A stretch of 15,741 bases of DNA from Mobilitalea sp. (GCA_029974875.1 JARKQP010000351.1:1-15741), one strand, 5' to 3'. Positions 1-8,508 are shown, counted from the first letter of the stretch. Translations and numbers: made by a program. The notes: generated by a model not told the origin, from the letters alone.

Positions 1-1
1 T

Positions 2-127
2 GCCCTCCTGGCCGGCAGAAGTATCAGCCGCCTTTCTATAGTGGGTGGAAATTAATATGGCTGCTGCAAGTATGATTAACAGGAGCAGTAATAGGAGAGA
101 AAAGAAAATGGTCTTACGTTTTTTCAT
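2..127 (-). CDS. N-terminal fragment of a membrane-anchored or exported protein
   Basis: This is the first 42 codons of a gene that runs off the left edge. The start is ATG at 127-125, preceded by GGAGGT (140-135) with 7 bases of spacing. The protein begins MKKRKTIFF, then has an almost unbroken run of about 20 Leu/Ile/Ala residues (roughly residues 7-28), then a polar stretch (STHYRKAADTSAGQ). This is a positively charged N-terminus plus one hydrophobic helix: either an uncleaved membrane anchor or a signal peptide. There is no lipobox cysteine in the visible part. Divergent from the glycogen operon, with its own promoter candidate at 175-203. The function cannot be told from this fragment. 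Confidence that it is a real gene is good because promoter, RBS, start and signal-like sequence all agree. Confidence 0.72.
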   Translation of the reverse strand, partial: MKKRKTIFFSLLLLLLLIILAAAILISTHYRKAADTSAGQEG

Positions 128-174
128 TGCAGCTACCTCCGGAATAATCTGGTTGGAATTTAAAACTGAATCTA

Positions 175-203
175 ATTATAATGTGAGGAGGTTTAAAAGT
201 AAA
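175..203 (-). promoter_or_regulatory. Promoter candidate for the left-edge gene
   Basis: On the minus strand there is TTTACT (203-198), a 17-base spacer and TATAAT (180-175), which fits sigma-A (4/6 and 6/6). The predicted start near 168 gives a leader of about 40 bases to the ATG at 127. Confidence 0.5.
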
Positions 204-411
204 GGTTGGAGGCGGCATTTTTGGTGCTGTAGATCTTACGATTTTCTTAATGGAAATATCTTATGTAATCCAAAAAAATGCCATCATGCATTATTTTCTG
301 CTTGTTACATTAAATGGCAATTAAATTGTGTAAATTGCACAAAAAATTAACTTGATAATTGTTAACAAAATAATAAATTTCGTGAAATGTCTGTATGTCA
401 GGAAAATAATG

Positions 412-420
412 TGGTATAAT
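412..420 (+). promoter_or_regulatory. Extended -10 promoter candidate for the glycogen operon
   Basis: TGGTATAAT (412-420) is a full extended -10 (TGnTATAAT). There is no good -35 at 16-18 bases upstream, which is tolerable for extended -10 promoters. Transcription would begin near 427, giving a leader of about 140 bases before glgB. A second TATAAT at 481-486, also with a poor -35 (GTCATA at 458-463), could give a shorter leader. Confidence 0.4.
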
Positions 421-567
421 TATGAAAAAGATATCGTTAAAAGGAATTTATTTTTTAGTCATAAAATTTAAAAACTCTCATATAATTTCAATGTTGTAAA
501 GATGTGGCTCACAGGTAACAGGTAACTATCGGTAGAAACAGACGGAAGAAAAGGAGAGGTTGGTGCT

Positions 568-2499
568 ATGACAGTAAGGAGCATGGAAAGTACGATTACA
601 GAGGAACAGGTTTATCTTTTTCATCAGGGAACAAACTATAAAAGCTATAAGCTGCTGGGAGCGCATCTGGTTACAAAGGATAAGGAGGACGGTGTCAGGT
701 TCTCCGTATGGGCGCCGAATGCAGAATGGGTCAGCGTGGTAGGAGATTTCAACGAATGGGATACTGAGAAAAATCCTATGAGTAAGGTGAACCCTTCCGG
801 GGTGTGGCAGGTGTTTATTCCCGGGCTGGCAGAGAACCAGATGTACAAATATGCAGTTGGAACCGCTGCAGGAGAGATCCTGTATAAATCGGATCCCTAC
901 GCTTATTATGCGGAGAAGAAGCCAAAGACAGCCTCCATTGTATATGATATGGAGGGATTCCCCTGGAAGGACAAGGCTTGGCAACAGAAAAAAAGGGATG
1001 GAAAGCTGAACAATAAGCCAATGGCCATCTATGAGGTCCATCTGGGCTCCTGGAAGCGCCGTCCGGATGGCAGCTATTCCAGTTACCGTGAAATTGCGGA
1101 TGAACTGATCGATTATGTAATTGACATGGGTTACACCCATATCGAGCTGATGCCGGTCATGGAGCACCCCTTTGACGGCTCCTGGGGATACCAGATTACA
1201 GGCTATTATGCGGCAACAAGCCGGTATGGGGCACCGAAGGATTTCATGTACCTGGTTAATAAATGCCACCAGAAGGGAATCGGGGTCATACTTGACTGGG
1301 TTCCGGGGCATTTCCCGAAGGATGCGCATGGTCTGGCAAGATTTGACGGAAGCCCGTTATATGAGCATCCTGACCCAAGAAGGGGAGAGCATCTCCAGTG
1401 GGGAACCTACATATTTAATTATGAAAGACCGGAGGTCCAGAGCTTCCTGATCTCCAATGTTATCTTCTGGCTGGAATATTATCATGTGGACGGCTTCCGG
1501 GTAGATGCGGTTGCAAGCATGCTGTACCTGGATTATGAAAGAACAGATTGGCTGCCGAATAAGTACGGTGGAAGAGAATATTTAGAGGCGGCGGATTTTA
1601 TCAAGCGGCTGAATGAAACAGTTTGTGGGGTATTTCCGAATACCCTGATGATTGCTGAGGACTCCAGTACCTGGCCCTTGCTTACGACAGCGACCAGCAG
1701 TGGGGGGCTTGGCTTTACCCATAAGTGGAATATGGGGTGGATGAACGATACCTTAAAGTATTGTTCCTGTGACCCGATTCACCGGAAATGGCACCATAAC
1801 CTGCTGACCTTTTCCTTAACCTATGCATTTTCTGAAAAATTCGTATTGCCCTTATCCCATGACGAGGTGGTACACGGCAAGCATTCCCTGTTAGATAAGA
1901 TGCCGGGGGATTACCCGCAAAAATTTGCAGGCCTGCGTACCTTATTTGGCTATATGGCGGCCCATCCGGGAAATAAGCTCACCTTTATGGGAGGGGAGTT
2001 TGGACAATTTATTGAATGGAAATATGATGACCAACTGGATTGGTTTTTATTAGAATATGAAATGCACCAAAAAATGCAGGCTTATGTCAAAGCCTTAAAC
2101 CACTTTTATTTAAAGACGCCGAGCCTGTGGGAGGATGATGACGGCTGGGGCGGCTACAGCTGGATCAGTCCCGATGATTATAATGAAAGTCTGCTGGCTT
2201 TCCTTCGCAAGGGGAGAAAAGCGAAGGATTACACCATTATTGTAATTAATTTTACACCCGTACCAAGACCGAATTACCGGATTGGAGTCCCGAAGGAAAA
2301 GGGCTTTGAGGAGGTCTTTAATTCTAATGATACGGCATATGGAGGAACCGGCGGGCTGAGGGAGGATATCATCATACCGGAAGCGGTGCCCTGCCATAAT
2401 TATGAGCAGTCCATAGAGCTGTCATTGCCACCGCTCTCAATCGTGTTCTATAGGGCAGTGAGACCGGTCCGTAAAAGGACGAAGCCGGAGGAGGAGTAA
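568..2499 (+). CDS. glgB: 1,4-alpha-glucan branching enzyme GlgB
   Basis: GlgB cuts an alpha-1,4 glucan and reattaches the piece through an alpha-1,6 bond, giving glycogen its branches in the cytoplasm. The 643-residue protein has a CBM48-like N-terminal domain (about 30-125, with FSVWAPNAEWVSVVGDFNEW), a GH13 barrel (about 150-510) and an all-beta C-terminal domain. The GH13 blocks are all visible: DWVPGH (243-248), GFRVDA with nucleophile D313, AED with acid/base E364, and SHDEVVHGK with D432, followed by FMGGEFGQ. The length is that of the shorter branching enzymes that lack the extra N1 domain. The start at 568 is preferred because AAGGAG lies at 551-556, although 11 bases away; an ATG at 583 has its RBS too close. 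First gene of a tight five-gene glycogen operon. Confidence 0.96.
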   Translation: MTVRSMESTITEEQVYLFHQGTNYKSYKLLGAHLVTKDKEDGVRFSVWAPNAEWVSVVGDFNEWDTEKNPMSKVNPSGVWQVFIPGLAENQMYKYAVGTAAGEILYKSDPYAYYAEKKPKTASIVYDMEGFPWKDKAWQQKKRDGKLNNKPMAIYEVHLGSWKRRPDGSYSSYREIADELIDYVIDMGYTHIELMPVMEHPFDGSWGYQITGYYAATSRYGAPKDFMYLVNKCHQKGIGVILDWVPGHFPKDAHGLARFDGSPLYEHPDPRRGEHLQWGTYIFNYERPEVQSFLISNVIFWLEYYHVDGFRVDAVASMLYLDYERTDWLPNKYGGREYLEAADFIKRLNETVCGVFPNTLMIAEDSSTWPLLTTATSSGGLGFTHKWNMGWMNDTLKYCSCDPIHRKWHHNLLTFSLTYAFSEKFVLPLSHDEVVHGKHSLLDKMPGDYPQKFAGLRTLFGYMAAHPGNKLTFMGGEFGQFIEWKYDDQLDWFLLEYEMHQKMQAYVKALNHFYLKTPSLWEDDDGWGGYSWISPDDYNESLLAFLRKGRKAKDYTIIVINFTPVPRPNYRIGVPKEKGFEEVFNSNDTAYGGTGGLREDIIIPEAVPCHNYEQSIELSLPPLSIVFYRAVRPVRKRTKPEEE

Positions 2500-2529
2500 A
2501 GCAGGTATTAATTTAAGGAGGTATAACAT

Positions 2530-3759
2530 ATGGTAGCTAAAAAATGTGTCGCCATGTTGCTTGCCGGAGGCCAGGGAAGCAGATTGGGTGTACTGACGAA
2601 AAACACGGCAAAACCGGCAGTACCCTTTGGGGGGAAATATCGGATCATCGATTTTCCCCTGAGTAACTGTACCAATTCGGGGATCGATACCATCGGTGTG
2701 TTGACCCAGTATAAGCCGCTGAAGCTGAATTCTTATATTGGAATCGGCCAGCCCTGGGATCTTGACAGGCTTAACGGAGGTGTAACGATTTTACCGCCCT
2801 ATATGAAGCAGACGGCAGGGGAATGGTATTCGGGAACAGCCAATGCAATCAGCCAGAATATTGAATTTATTGAGGCATACAGCCCGGAATATGTCCTGAT
2901 TCTTTCAGGTGACCAGATCTATAAGATGGATTATAGTGCAATGCTGTCCTTCCATGAGGAAAAGGAAGCAGACGTAACTATCGCGGTTCTTGAGGTGCCC
3001 TGGGAGGATGCCAGCCGTTTTGGTATCATGAACACGGATGAGGATAGCAAGATTTATGAGTTTGTTGAGAAGCCGAAAAATCCAATCAGCAATAAAGCCT
3101 CCATGGGTATTTACATATTTAACTGGAAAAAGCTGCGTCAGAATCTACTGGCGGATAAAAAAGGCTCAGGCTCCTGCAATGATTTTGGAAAAGATATCAT
3201 CCCAAGGATGTTAAGGGATGGGGATAGAATGTATGCATTTCCCTTCAAGGGCTATTGGAGGGATGTGGGTACCATACGGAGCCTGTGGGAGGCTAATATG
3301 GATCTGCTGGAGGAGACACCGGAGCTTGACCTCTATGACCCGGGGTGGAAAATATATTCCAGAAATCCGGTAGAGCCGCCCCATTATATTGCAAAGGGAG
3401 CTAATGTAAGAAGCTGCATCATCACTGAGGGCGGGATGATCTACGGTGATGTGAACCACTCGGTGCTGTTCGCGGGAGTTACGGTCGGTAAGGGAAGCAG
3501 GGTTCATAATTCAATATTAATGCCAAATGTTAAAATTGGGGAAAATACAGTCATTGAAAGTGCTATTATTGCGGAAAATACAGTAGTTGGCGACAATTGT
3601 TATATCGGTTATTCCGGGGACGGCGAGGAAAAACCAAAAAGAAGAGGGAAGGACATCACTGTCATTGGGGAGAATCTGACATTGCCTTCCGGTTATAGGC
3701 TGGATAAGGGAGTCATGGTTGACTCTGAGAATTTTTTGGCTTATCAGGCAGTTATCTAA
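2530..3759 (+). CDS. glgC: Glucose-1-phosphate adenylyltransferase GlgC (ADP-glucose pyrophosphorylase)
   Basis: GlgC makes ADP-glucose and pyrophosphate from ATP and glucose-1-phosphate, the committed step of bacterial glycogen synthesis. The 409-residue protein shows the nucleotide-binding loop GGQGSRL (13-19), [16 protein letters not shown] (27-42), [10 protein letters not shown] with the metal-binding aspartate D128, and FVEKP (178-182), whose lysine corresponds to the glucose-1-phosphate lysine of the E. coli enzyme. Hexapeptide repeats of a left-handed beta-helix fill about 290-370. TAAGGAGGT sits close upstream of the ATG. It lies 30 bases after glgB and 17 before glgD. The catalytic set is complete, so this is the active subunit of a probable GlgC/GlgD complex. 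Confidence 0.96.
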   Translation: MVAKKCVAMLLAGGQGSRLGVLTKNTAKPAVPFGGKYRIIDFPLSNCTNSGIDTIGVLTQYKPLKLNSYIGIGQPWDLDRLNGGVTILPPYMKQTAGEWYSGTANAISQNIEFIEAYSPEYVLILSGDQIYKMDYSAMLSFHEEKEADVTIAVLEVPWEDASRFGIMNTDEDSKIYEFVEKPKNPISNKASMGIYIFNWKKLRQNLLADKKGSGSCNDFGKDIIPRMLRDGDRMYAFPFKGYWRDVGTIRSLWEANMDLLEETPELDLYDPGWKIYSRNPVEPPHYIAKGANVRSCIITEGGMIYGDVNHSVLFAGVTVGKGSRVHNSILMPNVKIGENTVIESAIIAENTVVGDNCYIGYSGDGEEKPKRRGKDITVIGENLTLPSGYRLDKGVMVDSENFLAYQAVI

Positions 3760-3776
3760 ATAAGGAGGTTTATGCT

Positions 3777-4898
3777 ATGAGAGATACGATGGGGATTATC
3801 TATACAGGTGACAGCAATATAAGCCTTCAGGAGCTCACCCTGCGCCGGTCTGTTGCGGCACTGCCCTTTGCCGGCAGGTACCGGGTAATTGATTTTATGC
3901 TTTCGAACATGATTAATTCAGGAATCACGAATGTCGGGATCATAACGCAAAATAATTACCATTCCTTAATGGACCATCTGGATTCCGGCAAGCAATGGGA
4001 CCTGGACCGTAAAAGCGGAGGCTTGTTCATCCTCCCGCCTTACGTCAGCCATGACAATACGGGCTGGTACCGGGGGGAGGTGGATGCCTTTCACAGCAAT
4101 ATGTCATATATCCGCAGAAGCCCCCAAAGCCATATATTAATCACTGGAAGCTCCATGGTCTGCAGTCTTACCTTCCACAAGGCAATAGAGTTCCATAAGG
4201 AAAATATGGCGGATATAACCATAATATATAAAGAGGATAAGAGTGTAACCAAAGAAGAGCTGTCCAGACATACGCTGCTTAGGACGGATGAAAATAACCG
4301 GGTATGGGATATTGAGGTGAGGCCTTCTGTCCCAATGTCGGATAAAGTGTCAATGGAAATGTATATCATTGACAAAAAATTATTTGAGTACCTTGTGGAA
4401 GAGTGTGCGGCAAGAGGCCAATATGATTTCAGCAAGGATATTCTACTGCGGAACCTGGATAAGCTGAGGATTCTTGGCTTTGAACATGAGGGATACCTTG
4501 CAAAGATTGATAGCATCGATTCCTACTTCAAGACAAATCTGGAGATGCTGGAGCCGGAAAAATTCCATGGCCTGTTTGAGCAATCGGGCCCAGTATATAC
4601 CAAGGTTAAGGATGAGGTTCCGGCCAGATACGGGAAAAATGCTTCCGCCATAAATTCCCTGGTGGCGGATGGCTGCATCATAGATGGAGTGGTGGAAAAC
4701 TGTGTCCTGTTCCGGGGCGTGAAGGTAGGGAAGAACGCTTATATCAGGGACAGCATTATTATGCAGGATACGGAGATCCAGGAAAGGGTTATCCTGGATA
4801 ATGTCATTCTTGATAAAAACGTGATTGTCCGGAAAGGAAAGCGCCTGATGGGGCAGAAGAATTATCCGGTCGTAATCCGCAAACATGCGGTGTTATAG
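3777..4898 (+). CDS. glgD: GlgD, non-catalytic partner of ADP-glucose pyrophosphorylase
   Basis: A 373-residue GlgC paralogue. It aligns with GlgC through RYRVIDFMLSN, KQWDLDRKSGGLFILPPY, the PFAG segment and C-terminal hexapeptide repeats (about 275-355). The catalytic parts are degraded: the GGQGSRL loop is replaced by YTGDSNISL, AKPAVPF becomes SVAALPF (lysine lost), the SGDQ aspartate becomes TGSS, and FVEKP is gone. In Firmicutes GlgD is known to form a mixed complex with GlgC and raise or tune its activity, and the sequence fits that non-catalytic role. The ATG at 3777 has AAGGAGG at 3762-3768 with 8 bases of spacing. The residue losses are seen directly; the regulatory role is inferred from the family. 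Confidence 0.94.
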   Translation: MRDTMGIIYTGDSNISLQELTLRRSVAALPFAGRYRVIDFMLSNMINSGITNVGIITQNNYHSLMDHLDSGKQWDLDRKSGGLFILPPYVSHDNTGWYRGEVDAFHSNMSYIRRSPQSHILITGSSMVCSLTFHKAIEFHKENMADITIIYKEDKSVTKEELSRHTLLRTDENNRVWDIEVRPSVPMSDKVSMEMYIIDKKLFEYLVEECAARGQYDFSKDILLRNLDKLRILGFEHEGYLAKIDSIDSYFKTNLEMLEPEKFHGLFEQSGPVYTKVKDEVPARYGKNASAINSLVADGCIIDGVVENCVLFRGVKVGKNAYIRDSIIMQDTEIQERVILDNVILDKNVIVRKGKRLMGQKNYPVVIRKHAVL

Positions 4899-4917
4899 AT
4901 TGAAAGGAGGAGACAAA

Positions 4918-6360
4918 ATGAAAATCTTAATGGTTGCATCTGAAGCAGCGCCCTTTGCAAAAACCGGGGGACTTGCGGATGTATTAGGCTCACTGCCGAG
5001 TGCCCTGATCAAGCAGGGGGCAGAGGTTAGGGTAATAATGCCAAAGTATGGCACAATTTCGTCCAAGCTCCGCGAGAGTATTATAAATAAATGCTCGATT
5101 TATGTGGGAGTGGGCTGGAGAAACCTTTATTGTGGTATCGAGGAAGCGGACTACAATGGGGTAACCTATTATTTTATAGACAATGAATTCTATTTTAACC
5201 GGGATGGGTTATATGGATTTGGGGATGACGGTGAACGTTTTGCATTCTTTTGCAAGGCTGTGCTGGAGGCAATTCCCTATCTGGACTTTACCCCTGATAT
5301 TCTGCATTGCCATGATTGGCAGGCAGGAATGGTCTCAGTATTACTAGAGGCCCATTACCGCCATCTGGAGCTGTACCGTCCCATCAAGACTGTATTCACG
5401 ATCCACAACCTAAGATATCAGGGAATCTGTGGGATCGACCAGATGAAGGAATGGTTCTCCCTCAGTGATGATTACTTTACGGAGGATAAGCTGGAGTTCT
5501 TCCAAAGTGCCAGCTTTATGAAGGGAGGCTTAACCTATTCCCATCTTCTTTCCACGGTAAGCCATGCCTATGCGGAGGAAATCAAATATCCCTTCTATGG
5601 GGAGCAGCTGGATGGCCTGCTGAATGCGCGTAGCGATGAGCTGTGGGGAATTATCAATGGTATCGACTATGAGGAATTTAATCCGGCGAAGGATCCGTTG
5701 ATCTACCAGACCTTTACGAAGACAAAGCTGGCAGGCAAGGACGCGAATAAGGTTGCTTTACAGGAAGAGCTGGGACTGACCGTGGACGAAAAGATCCCCG
5801 TAATTGGGCTTATCTCAAGGCTGGTGGACCAGAAGGGATTGGATCTGATTTCCTGCGTACTGGATGAAATATTGGAGGAAGAGGTACAGTTTGTGGTGCT
5901 TGGAACCGGTGACGGTAAGTATGAGCATATGTTTTGGGAGGCAACCCAGCGTTATCCAGGAAAGGTGTCGGCTAACCTCCGGTTTGATAATACGCTTGCC
6001 CATAAAATATATGCAGCGTCAGACTTATTTTTAATGCCGTCCCTGTTTGAGCCCTGTGGCCTGGGGCAGCTGATCAGCTTAAGATATGGAACCCTTCCGA
6101 TTGTGAGGGAGACTGGAGGACTTAAGGATACGGTAATATCCTACAATGAAGCTACAGGAGAAGGTAATGGCTTTAGCTTTGCAAACTATAATGCCCATGA
6201 TATGCTTTATACCATCCGCCGTGCGACAGGGGTATGCCGGAAGAAGACCCTGCGGAATAAGCTGAGGAAGGCAGCCATGTCCTGTGACTTTAGCTGGCAG
6301 AGCTCAGCAGGAAAGTACATGGAGCTGTACCATACACTGGTGCCGGAAACGGCAGGATGA
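4918..6360 (+). CDS. glgA: Glycogen synthase GlgA (GT5)
   Basis: GlgA transfers glucose from ADP-glucose to the non-reducing end of an alpha-1,4 glucan. The 480-residue protein is a GT5 GT-B enzyme: Rossmann domain one with KTGGL at 15-19 (donor-binding lysine) and HCHDWQAGM from 130, then domain two with LFEPCGLGQ (E378 starts the E-X7-E motif) and the repeat-like ETGGLKDT. I place the start at ATG 4918, directly after AAAGGAGGA (4903-4911). A longer frame from 4885 would overlap glgD and carry the RBS inside the coding part. It begins 19 bases after glgD and overlaps the next gene by 4 bases. Length and motifs are complete. Confidence 0.95.
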   Translation: MKILMVASEAAPFAKTGGLADVLGSLPSALIKQGAEVRVIMPKYGTISSKLRESIINKCSIYVGVGWRNLYCGIEEADYNGVTYYFIDNEFYFNRDGLYGFGDDGERFAFFCKAVLEAIPYLDFTPDILHCHDWQAGMVSVLLEAHYRHLELYRPIKTVFTIHNLRYQGICGIDQMKEWFSLSDDYFTEDKLEFFQSASFMKGGLTYSHLLSTVSHAYAEEIKYPFYGEQLDGLLNARSDELWGIINGIDYEEFNPAKDPLIYQTFTKTKLAGKDANKVALQEELGLTVDEKIPVIGLISRLVDQKGLDLISCVLDEILEEEVQFVVLGTGDGKYEHMFWEATQRYPGKVSANLRFDNTLAHKIYAASDLFLMPSLFEPCGLGQLISLRYGTLPIVRETGGLKDTVISYNEATGEGNGFSFANYNAHDMLYTIRRATGVCRKKTLRNKLRKAAMSCDFSWQSSAGKYMELYHTLVPETAG

Positions 6361-7763
6361 AGCATAAAACCAAAATCTTATATGTATCGGCAGAAATTGC
6401 ACCCTATGCCCATGTGGGCGGCCTTAGTGAGGTAGGGAGGAGCTTCCCGAGAGCATTAATGGAAACTGGCGAGTATGAGGTAGTAAGGGTAATGCCGCTA
6501 TATCAATGTATAAGATGCAGCTTACAGTATGTTACCGACTACCCCGTCCCTATGGGCCAAGGCTATGAGACCTGTGTCCTGAAGAAGGATCCGGGGGCGG
6601 AGGGGGTTCCGACGTATTTCATTTCCAATGACCGGTATTTTCACAGGGATAGGGTCTATGCCTATGAGGATGATGGCTTGCGTTTCTTCTTTTTTTGCAG
6701 GGCAGTTGTCCAGATGCTAAAGAATACCTCTTTCCAACCGGATATTGTGCATGTCAATGACTGGCATATGGGAATGCTCCCACTGCTGTTAAAGAAGGAG
6801 TTTCCCGGCATAAAATCGGTATATACCATCCACAATATTGCTTATCAGGGCTTTGTCCCTGCAGCGTACCTGGAGGGAGCCCTGTCTGAAACCGAGAAGC
6901 TCCGGCTGGGATATCCGGAATGGCTTAACTTTATGAGAGCAGGTATCATATATGCGGATCTGATTACAGCAGTAAGCCCGGGCTATGCAAAAGAGCTTAG
7001 GATGGAGAAGAACAGCCACGGAATGTCCGCCTTGCTTAAGGAGCGTGGGGACCATATGGCGGGAATCCTGAATGGGATTGATATGGAATATTATAATCCA
7101 CAGACGGATATGCTGATCCCATGTCCCTATGATGTGGAGCATCCCGAGCTGAAAAGGAAGAACCGCACCTATCTGAGGAACCTATATGGCCTGCCTGACC
7201 AGGATATTCCCCTGATGGCGATGGTGACGAGGCTGGATTATGCGAAGGGGATAGATATCCTGCTAAAAGCAATCAGCTATTCAAAGCTAAACACCTACCA
7301 GCTGATCATTCTTGGCACAGGAGATCCCTATTATCAGGGAATACTGTCGGGCATTAAATCTACCTATGGTGAAAATATTGTTGCAGATTTTTGCTATAGT
7401 GAATCCCTTGCCAGACAGATCTACGCGGCGGCAGATATTTATTTAATGCCTTCCTTGTTTGAACCCTGCGGGCTGGGACAGATGTACGCCATGCGCTACG
7501 GGGCAGTGCCTATAGTGAATCCAGTAGGTGGTTTAAGGGATACGGTGATTCCCCGCGGACAGGATATGGATATGGCTACAGGATTCCACATGGAGAACTG
7601 GAGCGGGCAGGCTCTGGCAAAAGAGATGGAGAGGGCGGTCACAGCCTATTATTCACCGGAGTGGAGGCAATATATTGAGAACGGAATGAGGATGGATTTC
7701 TCATGGAAAAACAGCGTACTTGAATATGGGAAGCATTATAGAAAATTGTTAGGGAACACTTGA
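6357..7763 (+). CDS. Second GT5 glycogen/starch synthase-like protein
   Basis: A 468-residue paralogue of the preceding GlgA. The start codon overlaps the GlgA stop in ATGA, with only a weak GCAGG nearby, so translation is probably coupled. The GT-B fold landmarks are present: HVNDWHMGM, the E369 block LFEPCGLGQMYAMRYG, and VGGLRDT. The N-terminal donor loop reads HVGGL (19-23) instead of KTGGL, so the lysine that contacts ADP-glucose in classical GlgA is a histidine here, and the second TGGL is also VGGL. KVGGL-type loops are known in other GT5 enzymes such as some starch synthases, but the lysine is usually kept. It is probably a glucan synthase with altered donor or primer preference, or a partner of GlgA; an accessory role without catalysis is also possible. 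Confidence 0.88.
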   Translation: MKHKTKILYVSAEIAPYAHVGGLSEVGRSFPRALMETGEYEVVRVMPLYQCIRCSLQYVTDYPVPMGQGYETCVLKKDPGAEGVPTYFISNDRYFHRDRVYAYEDDGLRFFFFCRAVVQMLKNTSFQPDIVHVNDWHMGMLPLLLKKEFPGIKSVYTIHNIAYQGFVPAAYLEGALSETEKLRLGYPEWLNFMRAGIIYADLITAVSPGYAKELRMEKNSHGMSALLKERGDHMAGILNGIDMEYYNPQTDMLIPCPYDVEHPELKRKNRTYLRNLYGLPDQDIPLMAMVTRLDYAKGIDILLKAISYSKLNTYQLIILGTGDPYYQGILSGIKSTYGENIVADFCYSESLARQIYAAADIYLMPSLFEPCGLGQMYAMRYGAVPIVNPVGGLRDTVIPRGQDMDMATGFHMENWSGQALAKEMERAVTAYYSPEWRQYIENGMRMDFSWKNSVLEYGKHYRKLLGNT

Positions 7764-7874
7764 TGGTATGTCATGAATTGGATATTATTGCAAGAGCTTT
7801 GTGGCAATTCATCCCACTACCTTAGAGGCAGGAGCCTTCTTGCCGAATATGATAAAGAATAGCAGGAGAATAAA

Positions 7875-7928
7875 AAAAGAGGGTTTATCATTTCAAGCAT
7901 ATCCGGCTGAAATGATAAACCTTCTTTT
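7875..7928. terminator. Bidirectional terminator between the glycogen operon and the coat gene
   Basis: A 21-bp stem (7875-7895 with 7908-7928, one G-T pair, 12-base loop). The core 14 bp are perfect: GGTTTATCATTTCA with TGAAATGATAAACC. The minus strand reads out into a run of seven T (positions 7878-7872) and the plus strand into CTTCTTTTCT. It therefore serves the convergent coat gene best and the operon as well. Confidence 0.9.
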
Positions 7929-7941
7929 CTGATTCCCTTCC

Positions 7942-8460
7942 TTATTTGGGGGTATACATTCCCTTGCTCTGCATATAGGCAAAGAGGGCTTCGCCGTGTT
8001 TTTGTTCCTCTGTCTGGATATGGTTTAGCACATCTCTTACGGGGGCATCCTTGAATTCAAAAATGGCGGTATTGTAGGTTCCGGAAACATATTTCTCGGT
8101 ATCCAACATATCCGTACACAGATCCTTATCCGAGGCCTGGAATATGTTGGAGCCGCTGCTGGCTTGGTTGACAGAGGCCTGCTGTGCGTCTGCAGATGCA
8201 CGGGTTTGTTGACTCTGGGAGCCTTGACCGCCGCCGCTTTGGCCACCGCTCATGGACGGTACCTTACCGCTGAGCAGCTCGTTAACTGTCTGCAGATGTT
8301 CCTTTTCCTTTTGTTGAAGGTTACTGAATAAGGATTTTAATTGTTTATCAACTGCTAATTTTGAATAGTTACCATATTTAAGGACGCATTGCTCCTCGTG
8401 TGTTCTGGCGTCTTCCAGAAGAAATTTTTCCTTCGTTGTTAATTGTACGTTTGTGATCAT
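7942..8460 (-). CDS. CotF-family spore coat protein (ferritin-like)
   Basis: A 172-residue protein of the CotF coat family, whose members are found in the spore coat of Bacillus and Clostridia. Two helical halves, about 8-65 and 108-165, flank a low-complexity Gly/Ser/Gln/Ala linker (about 70-105). The C-terminal half has the family signature DMLDTEKYVSGTYNTAIFEF and HIQTEEQKHGE. Each half carries a glutamate helix and an ExxH motif (E52xxH55, E152xxH155), as in ferritin-like four-helix bundles. The start is ATG 8460, with GGAGGTG just upstream; the frame stays open ten codons further, but that extension contains the RBS itself. It lies 108 bases downstream of the MutS2-like gene on the same strand, so co-transcription is possible. 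Its exact coat position is unknown. Confidence 0.9.
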   Translation of the reverse strand: MITNVQLTTKEKFLLEDARTHEEQCVLKYGNYSKLAVDKQLKSLFSNLQQKEKEHLQTVNELLSGKVPSMSGGQSGGGQGSQSQQTRASADAQQASVNQASSGSNIFQASDKDLCTDMLDTEKYVSGTYNTAIFEFKDAPVRDVLNHIQTEEQKHGEALFAYMQSKGMYTPK

Positions 8461-8488
8461 ATTAACACCTCCAGCATTATTGTTTTCC

Positions 8489-8508
8489 AAAAAACAGGAT
8501 AATATCCT
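8489..8508 (-). terminator. Weak hairpin with T-run between the MutS2-like gene and the coat gene
   Basis: On the minus strand AGGAT-ATT-ATCCT (8508-8496) is followed after one base by six T (8494-8489). The 5-bp stem is short for an intrinsic terminator, so it may only partly separate the two transcripts. The same bases contain TATTAT, which could instead act as a -10 box. Confidence 0.3.

Larger units (their letters stand above)
128..567. other. Divergent intergenic region between the left-edge gene and glgB
   Basis: A 440-base AT-rich region with no convincing gene. It holds the minus-strand promoter at 175-203 and two TATAAT boxes facing glgB (415-420 and 481-486). It also contains a 9-bp inverted repeat (214-222 with 274-282, 51-base loop), a 6-bp inverted repeat GCAATT/AATTGC (317-322, 333-338) and a tandem CAGGTAA doublet just upstream of glgB. 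These are possible regulatory sites, but I could not match any of them to a known operator or riboswitch. Confidence 0.5.

Noticed and set aside
214..282. Inverted repeat GGCATTTTT/AAAAATGCC with a 51-base loop
   Set aside because: AT-rich arms with a long loop and no gene ending upstream on either strand; too weak to call a terminator or mobile element.
45..350. Plus-strand open frame of 101 codons at the left end
   Set aside because: No ribosome binding site, no recognisable protein sequence, and it overlaps a well-supported minus-strand gene start and promoter.
526..1329. 267-codon open frame antisense to glgB
   Set aside because: The opposite strand encodes GlgB with all family motifs; the antisense frame has no RBS and reads as codon-bias shadow.
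4091..4886. Two long antisense frames under glgD
   Set aside because: They overlap each other and a clear GlgD coding sequence, with no promoter or RBS support.
4885..4917. Upstream start for GlgA
   Set aside because: The extension would translate the strong AAAGGAGGA site, and GlgA proteins start right at MKILMVASE-like sequence.
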